This document shows, one piece after another, positions 56,356 through 64,000 of a stretch of 64,000 nt of DNA. The first letter of the stretch is position 1. Each line of letters opens with the position of its first letter. The notes beneath the pieces are model-generated. The model was not told the origin of the DNA. It saw nothing but the letters and a program-made list of their open reading frames with translations, and did no database searches. The translations under genes were made by a program, and so were the position numbers. Source of the DNA: Edaphobacter lichenicola (lineage in GTDB: Bacteria; Acidobacteriota; Terriglobia; Terriglobales; Acidobacteriaceae); contig NZ_CP073696.1 in NCBI RefSeq assembly GCF_025264645.1, forward strand, positions 248,001 to 312,000, given 5' to 3'.

Positions 56356-57623
56356 CGGACATCCACAGGACGATCGAGGCCGTGTGGAAGATCGAGTCCG
56401 CACGCCTCATCGCCGGCATTGCCCGCGTTACTCGCGATATCGGCATCGCCGAGGAGCTCGCCCAGGACGCCCTCGTCACGGCCCTCGAGCAGTGGCCCGA
56501 GCAAGGCATCCCGGACAATCCCGCTGCTTGGCTGATGACGGCGGCGAAGCGGCGCGCCATCGATTCGCTGCGCCGTGGTCGCATGCTTATACAAAAGCAC
56601 GAAGAAGTTGCCAGGGAACTTGAACTTCAACAGCAGTTGCTCGCAGATGCATTGGATCAAGCATTGGATCAGGTCATCGATGATGATGTCCTGCGGCTCA
56701 TCTTCACCGCGTGTCATCCCGTGCTTGCGGTGGAAGGACGCATCGCGCTGACGTTGCGCCTGGTCTGCGGTCTCACGACGGTGGAGATCGCCCGCGCCTT
56801 CCTCGTGCCGGAGAAGACACTAGGGCAGCGGATCTTCCGCGCCAAAAAGACTCTCTCTGAAGCTCATGTTCCCTTTGAGACGCCACGCGGTGACGAGTTG
56901 CGCCGCAGGGTGGACTCCGTACTCTCCGTCGTCTACCTCATCTTCAACGAGGGATATACCGCTACCTCAGGGGAAGAGTGGATGCGGTCTGCGCTCTGTG
57001 ACGATGCGTTGCGGCTCGGACGCATGCTCGCGCAACTTCTTCCAGGAGAGTCGGAGGTTCACGGTCTTCTGGCACTCATGGAACTACAGGCGTCACGCTC
57101 TGCCGCTCGCAGGGGACGAACGGGCGAAGCAGTTTTATTGCCGAACCAGGACCGCTCTCTGTGGGACTATGCGCAGATTCAGCGAGGGATGACCGCGCTC
57201 GCACATGCGCAAAGACTTGGCGGTGGTGCCGCGAACTACGCCTTGCAGGCCGCAATTGCCGCCTGTCACACACGAGCCCGCACGCCCGAAGAGACCGATT
57301 GGGAGCGGATCGTTCTTCTCTACGACGCCCTGCTGCAGATCAGCCCATCACCCATCGTGGCACTCAATCGGGCCGTCGCCGTTGGAATGGCGCAAGGCCC
57401 CGCAGCCGGACTCGATGCAGTCGATAAGCTCGCCCCTGATCCCGCCTTGGCTGGCTATCATCTGCTTCCGTGTGTTCGCGGAGACCTGCTCACGAAGATG
57501 GGGAGGTTCTCTGAGGCGCGTGGCGAAGTCCAACGCGCCATCGCAATGACACAAAACCTGCGCGAACAGGAGTTGCTGATGGAAAAGTTGAAGCAGATTG
57601 AAAAGGCAGCCGCATCAGCATAG
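56352..57623 (+). CDS. ECF42-type RNA polymerase sigma factor (DUF6596)
   Basis: A 423-residue extracytoplasmic-function sigma factor with a long C-terminal extension. Region 2 (RVTRDIGIAEELAQDALVTA, WLMTAAKRRAIDSLRR) and region 4 (TLRLVCGLTTVEIARAFLV, TLGQRIFRAKKTLSEA) occupy about 1-180. The rest is a helical, TPR-like domain (ARTPEETDWERIVLLYDALL, PIVALNRAVAVGMAQG) typical of the ECF42 group, which works without a classical anti-sigma factor and is genetically linked to DGPF genes, as here. The target regulon is unknown. Confidence 0.94.
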   Translation: MTDIHRTIEAVWKIESARLIAGIARVTRDIGIAEELAQDALVTALEQWPEQGIPDNPAAWLMTAAKRRAIDSLRRGRMLIQKHEEVARELELQQQLLADALDQALDQVIDDDVLRLIFTACHPVLAVEGRIALTLRLVCGLTTVEIARAFLVPEKTLGQRIFRAKKTLSEAHVPFETPRGDELRRRVDSVLSVVYLIFNEGYTATSGEEWMRSALCDDALRLGRMLAQLLPGESEVHGLLALMELQASRSAARRGRTGEAVLLPNQDRSLWDYAQIQRGMTALAHAQRLGGGAANYALQAAIAACHTRARTPEETDWERIVLLYDALLQISPSPIVALNRAVAVGMAQGPAAGLDAVDKLAPDPALAGYHLLPCVRGDLLTKMGRFSEARGEVQRAIAMTQNLREQELLMEKLKQIEKAAASA

Positions 57624-57856
57624 CTGCGGTTCAATCCTCACAAAACGCCCCTCGTCGGTAAAACATCACTGACGATAAGCCGACTTATCAAGACTGATCC
57701 ATTGATCTCTAGTGGAGCTTGGCAAGGGTTAAATCGAGATGCTGAAGCAACTTCTTCAGTGGAAAAGACATGATTCCGACCCGGAAAGCTGAGGGTGCGG
57801 GAACGTTGAATAGTCATTTGCTCCATTCATCAGCGAGACGTAATCTAATCACAGGG

Positions 57857-58228
57857 ATGCGTACTTTCCGCCAATTCGGTGTGCTGATCTTGCTGCTGTT
57901 ATCTTGTCTGGCCCCAGCAATGGCCTGCATGGTTCCGCATGCAGAGATGAACACCGAAGAACGTGCTTGCTGCCGCACGATGAAGAATCAGTGCGGACAG
58001 TTGGAGATGCCGGCATCGCACGGCTGCTGTCAGAAGACCCCCACAAGCGTTCACGATAACGCGCTGGATACGAAGGCAGTAATATTCCACCCAATTGTAG
58101 TTCGCATTATCTGGCTTGCTGCATTTGAGTTAGAGAATCCGGCCACTGCTGTCGCTGGATGGCTTGAACGTCCCGACTACTCTCCTCCAAAGTCCCCGCC
58201 CGCGACAGTTTCTATCCTACGAATTTAG
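57857..58228 (+). CDS. Cys/His-rich secreted protein leading the Cus-type operon
   Basis: A 123-residue exported protein. The signal peptide reads MRTFRQFGVLILLLLSCLAPA; the mature N-terminal half contains CMVPHAEMNTEERACC, MKNQCGQLEMPASHGCCQ, in all seven Cys plus Met and His residues, a good soft-metal site. A second hydrophobic segment (FHPIVVRIIWLAAFEL) follows. It is 97 bases ahead of the efflux genes on the same strand. The open frame begins at 57770 but the ATG at 57857 gives the signal peptide at the start. Copper or silver binding is inference. Confidence 0.68.
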   Translation: MRTFRQFGVLILLLLSCLAPAMACMVPHAEMNTEERACCRTMKNQCGQLEMPASHGCCQKTPTSVHDNALDTKAVIFHPIVVRIIWLAAFELENPATAVAGWLERPDYSPPKSPPATVSILRI

Positions 58229-58325
58229 TCCACTCCTCTCTCGCACTCTAGTTTTGCTGAGCGCGCACGACCGTCTGCGTGTTTCGGCGAATGCCTCGAA
58301 CTGCAATTGAGATTGGAGCTTCTAT

Positions 58326-59585
58326 ATGAACGTGGTCTCTTTGACCGCCACGCTCGTTCTGGCCACTGCATTTTCTGCCTTCGGGCAGACGCCGGCCGCG
58401 AGTCCGCCTACGCCCCTGTCCCAGCTTTTAGCTGAGGCCGGGACCAATAACCCGCAGATCTCAGCGGCCGATCACGGAGCACGAGCTGCCAAGCAAATAG
58501 CGCCGCAGCTCACTACACTGCCCGACCCGAAATTTACCTACCAGCAATTGGGTGTGGGTAGTCCGAAGCCGTTTGCGGGATATACGAACAGTGATTTCGC
58601 CTATATCGGTATCGGAGCCTCCCAGGCGTTGCCCTATCCAGGAAAGCTACAGGCGCGCGGCGAAGTCGCCGAACGTGATGCAGATACCAAACAGGCCGAA
58701 GTTGAAGTAACGAAGACCGGCATCGCCGACGCAGTAAAGGCTAACTATCTTCAGCTGGCCTATCTACAACAGACGCTCGGCGTCCTACGGCAAAACGAAG
58801 CCGTCCTTGACCAGCTTATTCAGGACGCTACGGCCCACTATCAGGTCGGCCAGGGGATGCAGCAGGATGTCCTTCAGGCGCAGGTGAACCGAACAAAGAT
58901 CGTGAAAGAGATCACGATACACCATCAACTGATGGGGCAAGCACAGGCACATCTGAAGGGGTTGCTCAGCCGTGACCAGGGTTCGCCTGACATTGTTACG
59001 GAAGACCTGAGGGAAACTCCGCTCAAACGCACCTCCAGTGAGCTTCTAGCGATGGTCCGTCAGAACAACCCTCAGATCCAGGTTGATACGAGTTCAATTC
59101 AGAGACAAGATGCACAGGTGGATTCCGCGAAGCGTGAGGGGAAGCCGGATTTTGAAGTTGGGTATATCTACCAAAACACCGACCGCAAATATCGGGACTA
59201 CTACGTGTTCACCTTTGCTGTGCGCTTTCCACGCAAGGTAAGGGTAAATGCGGAGATCGCAGAGGCCATGGAGAAGCGCTCCGAATCGCAACGGACACTC
59301 GATGCACATCTGCAACAGCAACTCGCAGAAATGCAGGAAGGGTATATCAAAGCGGCGAGTGATGAGGAATTACTAAAGGAATACCGAGAAGGTCTCATCC
59401 CACAATCCGACGCAGCCTATCGGGCTACGTTGAGTGCCTATGCGTCGAATCGTGAGCAGTTTATTCACGTCCTCTCGTACGTCACCGACCTCTTAAGTCT
59501 GAAGCTCGAATACGCACAGACGCTCGTGGACCACGAAACTGCTATGGCCCATCTCGAATCTCTGACAGGAGCGACACTGCGATGA
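58326..59585 (+). CDS. TolC-family outer membrane efflux protein (CusC-like)
   Basis: A 419-residue OEP protein. A signal peptide (TATLVLATAFSAFGQ) precedes two repeats of the helical hairpin (NNPQISAADHGARAAK and NNPQIQVDTSSIQRQD), each the beginning of an OEP repeat, and the coiled-coil segments expected of a trimeric exit duct. It forms the outer part of a tripartite efflux pump with the next two genes, with which it overlaps (ATGA at 59582). Confidence 0.92.
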   Translation: MNVVSLTATLVLATAFSAFGQTPAASPPTPLSQLLAEAGTNNPQISAADHGARAAKQIAPQLTTLPDPKFTYQQLGVGSPKPFAGYTNSDFAYIGIGASQALPYPGKLQARGEVAERDADTKQAEVEVTKTGIADAVKANYLQLAYLQQTLGVLRQNEAVLDQLIQDATAHYQVGQGMQQDVLQAQVNRTKIVKEITIHHQLMGQAQAHLKGLLSRDQGSPDIVTEDLRETPLKRTSSELLAMVRQNNPQIQVDTSSIQRQDAQVDSAKREGKPDFEVGYIYQNTDRKYRDYYVFTFAVRFPRKVRVNAEIAEAMEKRSESQRTLDAHLQQQLAEMQEGYIKAASDEELLKEYREGLIPQSDAAYRATLSAYASNREQFIHVLSYVTDLLSLKLEYAQTLVDHETAMAHLESLTGATLR

Positions 59586-61171
59586 ACAAATATGTATTGA
59601 GAACCTCGCTCGTTTGGATCATTGTTTTGGCAGCCATCGCGGGGATTTGGGCATACGGTTCCCATCAAACGAGACTGCCAACAACAGCGAAGACACCGAT
59701 GTCCGGGGAGGTGCAGCCTGTTGCCTCTGGTCCTTCTGATACCGCGAACGAGCCAAAGCCATCCATGCCAGAGATGAAGATGGATGCTCCGCTCGTTGCG
59801 GTCCAACTCACGCCAGAGAGGATGCAGAGCATTGGTGTGCAGACAGGCATAGTCGAGTACAAACAACTGAGTGACGATATACGCGCAACTGGCACGGTGG
59901 ACATCAACGAACGCCTTCTCTCCTCCGTGCAGGTACGCTTTCCCGGTTACATTCGCAAGGTGTTCGCCAATGCCACTTATGAATATGTGAGAAAGGGAGA
60001 GCCACTCTTCACCATCTACAGCCCCGACCTTGTGGCGACACAACAAGAGTATCTGCTGGCGCGGCAGAACCAGAAGACCATGAGCGCAAGCACTATCGAT
60101 GGTGTTGCGGCTGGTGCAGCTACGCTCTCGAGCGCTGCAGAGCAGCGACTACAGCAGTGGGACATACCCGAAAGCGAGATCGCAAAGCTGAAGGAGACCG
60201 GCAAGCCGGTTACCGACCTCACCATCAACTCGCCAGTCGAGGGATACATTACTGAGCGCAACGCTCTGCCCAATATGTATGCCGAGCCCTCGACCAAGCT
60301 CTACACCGTCGCCGATCTGTCGCGTGTATGGGTCTACGCGCAGGTTTTCCAGGACGACATAGGCCCAGTGAAGCCCGGCGATACTGCGCAAATTACCATC
60401 GACTCGTATCCAAACCGCACATTCTCCGGCCAGATCGAAGAGATCCTGCCGCAGGTGGATATGGCGACGCGCACGGTTCGTGTGCGGCTGGCGATGGCGA
60501 ATTCTAGACTCAAACTGAAACCGGGCACGTTCGTCAACGTCGATATAAAGACAAACCTGGGTCGTCAACTCGTCGTTCCCGCGTCGGCTGTCTTTCAATC
60601 CGGCACGCGGCAACTGGTGTTCCTCAACCATGGCAATGGCTGTCTTGAACCAAAAGAGATTGCAATTGGCCCACGCGTTGGTGATGACTTTGTAGTGCTC
60701 AAGGGACTGAAGGTTCACGAATCCATCGTGACATCAGCCAGCTTTCTCATCGACTCAGAAAGCCAGCTACAGGCTGCGGCGGGTTCCTTCGTGCCACCAC
60801 CACCGGGTGCCGGGGGGAGTTCTCAAGCAGCGGATACACCAGCTGCTGCACAAGCAAACATCGAGTTCACCACCGACCCCAACCCACCGCAAAAGGGCAC
60901 CAACCTCTTTCGAGTGAAGAGTACCAGCGCAGACGGAACTCCCACAGCTGGTGCAGAGGTTACGGTCACGTTCTACATGGCAGCGATGCCGGCTATGGGA
61001 ATGGCCGCAATGAACACAAGCGCCAAGCTCATCGACAAAGGCAACGGCATGTATGAAGGAGGCGGTTCGTTAGGCTTCGGCGGCACCTATCAGGTCACCA
61101 TTTCCGGTCAGAAAAATGGCCAGGTGATCGCGACGAAGCAATTGCGCGTGAACGCGACAGGAGACATTTAA
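59582..61171 (+). CDS. RND efflux periplasmic adaptor (CusB-like) with a C-terminal YtkA-like domain
   Basis: A 529-residue membrane-fusion protein. After one N-terminal span comes a Met-rich stretch (PSMPEMKMDAP), as in copper and silver adaptors, then the beta-barrel/lipoyl/hairpin domains (VQVRFPGYIRKVFANATYEY, YAEPSTKLYTVADLSRVWVY, GTFVNVDIKTNLGRQLVVPA). The last 110 residues form an extra Ig-like domain (FRVKSTSADGTPTAGAEVTV) with the Met-rich FYMAAMPAMGMAAMN, resembling YtkA/FixH-type metal-binding modules. Overlaps TolC and cusA (TAATG). Confidence 0.93.
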   Translation: MNKYVLRTSLVWIIVLAAIAGIWAYGSHQTRLPTTAKTPMSGEVQPVASGPSDTANEPKPSMPEMKMDAPLVAVQLTPERMQSIGVQTGIVEYKQLSDDIRATGTVDINERLLSSVQVRFPGYIRKVFANATYEYVRKGEPLFTIYSPDLVATQQEYLLARQNQKTMSASTIDGVAAGAATLSSAAEQRLQQWDIPESEIAKLKETGKPVTDLTINSPVEGYITERNALPNMYAEPSTKLYTVADLSRVWVYAQVFQDDIGPVKPGDTAQITIDSYPNRTFSGQIEEILPQVDMATRTVRVRLAMANSRLKLKPGTFVNVDIKTNLGRQLVVPASAVFQSGTRQLVFLNHGNGCLEPKEIAIGPRVGDDFVVLKGLKVHESIVTSASFLIDSESQLQAAAGSFVPPPPGAGGSSQAADTPAAAQANIEFTTDPNPPQKGTNLFRVKSTSADGTPTAGAEVTVTFYMAAMPAMGMAAMNTSAKLIDKGNGMYEGGGSLGFGGTYQVTISGQKNGQVIATKQLRVNATGDI

Positions 61172-64000
61172 TGCTTCCCAGGATTATTGACGTTAGCGTC
61201 CGCAATCGCTTCATCGTTTTCACCGGCGTGTTGCTGCTCACACTTGCTGGAATTTGGTCGCTGCAGCATGTACCACTAGATGCATTGCCGGACATTTCGG
61301 ACGTGCAGGTGATCGTTCATACGGGTTGGGCAGGCGAGCCCCCCGACGTCATCGAAGATCAGGTGACCTATCCGATCGTTACCAGCCTGCTGGCGGCCCC
61401 GCATGTCAAAGCAGTTCGCGCGCAGACGATGTTGGGAGATTCTTATGTCTATGTGGTTTTTGAGGACGGTACGGACCTCTATTGGGCGCGCTCGCGTGTC
61501 ATTGAATACCTGCAACAGATCAGCGGACGGTTGCCGCAGAATGTGCATCCTTCCATCGGCCCTGACGCGACAGGCGCAGGGTGGGTCTATGAGTATGCCA
61601 TCGTTGATAAGAGCGGCAAACATAGTCTTGCGGATCTGCGCAGCTTGCAGGACTGGCATCTGCGGTATGCGTTGGAGACCGTACCTGGGGTGGCTGAAGT
61701 GGCCAGCATCGGCGGCTTCGTCAAGCAATATCAGGTCCAGCTCGATCCCAACAAATTGCTTGCCTATGGCATTCCGCTGTCCGCCGTCATCGGCAAAGTA
61801 AAGATGAGCACGAATGAAGTCGGCGGTCGAGTTCTCAACTTGAGCGGCGCGGATTACATGATTCGCGGTCTCGGCTATCTGCGTTCGCTAGATGACCTCG
61901 CTACGGTCGCCGTCGGCAGCAAGAATGGGACACCTATCCTGATACGCGATCTAGGAACGGTGAGCTTCGGCCCGGATATTCGCGAAGGGGTTGCCGAGTG
62001 GCATGGAGATGGGGAAACCGTTGGCGGGATCATCGTCATGCGCCAAGGCATGAACGCTCTGAACGTCATCAACGGAGTGAAGCAGAAGCTACGTGAGATC
62101 GCACATCTCTACCGTCCGGCGTCCAGATCATGACGGGATACGATCGTTCCGACTTGATCGATGCGTCGATCAAAATACTGCATCGCGATTTGCTCGAAGA
62201 AGCAGTCATCGTCAGCCTGGTAATCATTATCTTTCTGTTTCATTTCCGCTCCGCACTCATCGCAATTGTCGCGTTGCCCATCGCAGTGTTGGTGTCTTTC
62301 ATCCCGATGTACTGGTTGGGAGTGAGTTCGAACATTATGTCGCTGGGCGGCATCGCATTGGCTGTTGGAGTGCTCGTCGATGCCTGTATTGTGATGGTCG
62401 AAAATGGCCATCGCCATCTGTCGAAACGGCAGGAAAACGATGTCAACCCGATCTCGGAACCGGAGCGGCAAAGCATTCTTATCAACTCGGCCAAACAGGT
62501 TGGTCCAGCACTCTTCTTTTCGCTAATTATCATCGTCGTCTCCTTCATGCCGGTCTTCCTGCTCGAAGCACAGGAAGGACGCATGTTCCGTCCGCTGGCA
62601 TGGACGAAGACTCTTGCAGTGGGATCTTCCTCCATCCTTGCCATTACCCTAGTACCGGTCCTGATGGTCTTGCTGATTCGAGACCGGCTCAAGCCGGAGA
62701 ATGCGAATCCAATCTCGCGCATCACGCAGGCGATTTATCTGACAATCCTGAAGTTCTGCCTGCGAAACCGATGGCTCACGATTGTGGTTAACCTGATCTC
62801 TCTGTTTGTCACCTTTCCGCTTGCATCACGTTTGGGAAGCCAGTTCATGCCTGCTCTCTTTGGGGGCTCCGCTCTCTATATGCCGACGGCTCTTCCCGGC
62901 ATCTCCATTGAGCAGGCGAAGGTGCTCCTCCAGCAGCAGGACCGCATCCTTCGCAGTTTCCCAGAGGTAGCCAGCGTATTCGGCGCTGTCGGTCGCTCGG
63001 ACAGTGCAACCGACAATGCGCCGCTTGACATGTATGACACCACGCTCATGCTCAAACCGCGGGAGCAATGGCCCGCTGGCATGACCTACGAGAAACTCAT
63101 TCAGCAGATGGATGAGAAGCTCCAGTTTCCGGGGCTTTCGAATACCTGGACAAGCCCCGTAGAAAACCGACTGGATATGGAACTGACCGGCATCAAGACC
63201 TCGTTGGGCATGAAGGTGCAGGGACCCAATGTCGACGGCATTCAGGAGCTGGCTTCGCAGCTTCAGACTATTCTCTCCAGTCTGCCGCAGGTGCGATCCG
63301 TCTTTGCCGAGAAGGTCGCGCAGGGTTTCTACGTCAATGTTGAGGTCAAGCGAGAGGAGGCGGCCCGCTACGGCCTCACAGTAGCGGATGTGCAGACAGC
63401 GATTTCATCGAGCATCGGCGGGCAGAACATTGCCGAGAATATCGAAGGCCGCGAACGGTACCCCATCAATGTTCGCTACCAAAGAGACTTTCGCGACAAT
63501 GTCGACAGGATGCGTGGCGTGCTGATCGGCACTCCTTCGGGCGCGCAGATTCCGCTAGGACAGGTCGCGAACATCTCTTTCACGCATGGCCCTGCCATGA
63601 TCCGGGACGAAGATGGCGCGCTAACCGGATACATCTACATCGATCTCAAAAACTCCGACTACGGTGGCTTCGTTGCACAGGCGAATAAACTGATTCACGA
63701 AAACTCGCCTTGCCTGCAAATTACGGCTTCCAATGGTCGGGAGAATATGAACTTGAACAACGCGCCAAGCAAAGACTGCAACTGATTCTGCCGGTGGTCT
63801 TCTTTGTGATCTTCCTATTGCTGTACCTCATCTTTCACTCGGTTGCCGAAGCGCTGGTTCTCATCTTCCCGACCATCTATGCGATGAGTGGCGGGTTACT
63901 TTTGCAATGGTTTCTCCACTATAACTTTAGCGTCGCCGTGGCCATTGGTTATATTGCGCTCTTTGGGATCGCGGTCGAAACCGGCGTGGTCATGGTCGTT
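61171..64000 (+). pseudogene. cusA: CusA-type heavy-metal RND transporter with two frameshifts, cut by window end
   Basis: Three frames in series encode a CusA/CzcA inner membrane pump. The first (61171-62133) covers the N-terminal span and PN/PC domains (PDISDVQVIVHTGWAGEPPD ... GVKQKLREIA). A one-base loss near 62101-62105 shifts to the second frame (SLPSGVQIMTGYDRSDLIDA ... to IHE at about 63700). A second one-base loss in a run of A (63700-63703) shifts to a third, which continues (LALPANYGFQWSGEYELEQR, spans such as PVVFFVIFLLLYLIF) to the window end in GIAVETGVVMVV, the conserved Glu-containing span. All joined parts look conserved. It overlaps CusB (TAATG). Confidence 0.85.

Overview
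The window reads as a chromosomal segment of an acidobacterium, most likely of the Terriglobus/Granulicella/Edaphobacter type. This placement is an inference. It rests on plant-polysaccharide enzymes, a PadR regulator with an AT-rich palindrome, MqnA (futalosine menaquinone route), many small secreted proteins of unknown function, a proline-rich TonB, and intergenic repeats I associate with this group. Coding is dense on both strands. I saw no tRNA, rRNA, CRISPR array, prophage or insertion sequence.

Layout. 1-5663 (minus): a cut-off secreted protein, a GAF/PP2C (RsbU-like) phosphatase, a GH1 beta-glucosidase, a pectin methylesterase and a proline-iminopeptidase-like hydrolase; the last three form a small plant-polymer/peptide cluster. 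5792-6050: the small SRP RNA, whose 3' strand is repeated twice more downstream. 6229-12697: fabH, padR with its operator and a DUF2306 membrane protein, a VTT/DedA-like protein, mqnA, a DUF3565 protein, a duplicated membrane protein and dprA. 12968-16775: topA and two small conserved proteins. 16828-18811 (minus): a secreted DUF4174 protein overlapping a cyclic-nucleotide-domain histidine kinase.

19018-31178 (minus) is a branched-chain amino acid supercluster transcribed in the order leuA, leuB, small membrane protein, secreted protein, leuC, leuD, ilvD, ilvB, secreted protein, acetyltransferase, ilvN, ilvC. A LysR regulator diverges at 31299 across a perfect inverted repeat. LeuA lacks the C-terminal regulatory domain.

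32340-38002 is mostly cell envelope: an LTxxQ-like periplasmic protein, three beta-barrel proteins (two are tandem paralogues), a large exported M48-like protein with a destroyed HExxH motif, and TonB. 38388-41648 has galE, a DUF421 protein, a small membrane protein and an exported M20 amidohydrolase. 41727-45484 has an OFA-type MFS transporter with its roughly 50-residue partner, divergent from acetyl-CoA synthetase, suggesting carboxylate uptake and activation. 45489-52724 has a PAS/GAF histidine kinase, a SnoaL-like protein, a dicarboxylate symporter, an HU protein, SppA and a GT2 glycosyltransferase.

The last 11 kb is the most accessory part: a small membrane protein, a radical SAM enzyme translationally coupled to a frameshifted class II aldolase, a DGPF/DGPF/ECF42 sigma cassette, and a copper/silver-type CusCBA efflux operon led by a Cys/His-rich secreted protein. 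The cusA gene carries two single-base frameshifts and runs off the window. All three frameshifts in the window are single-base losses in this terminal part, so sequence error and true decay both remain possible.
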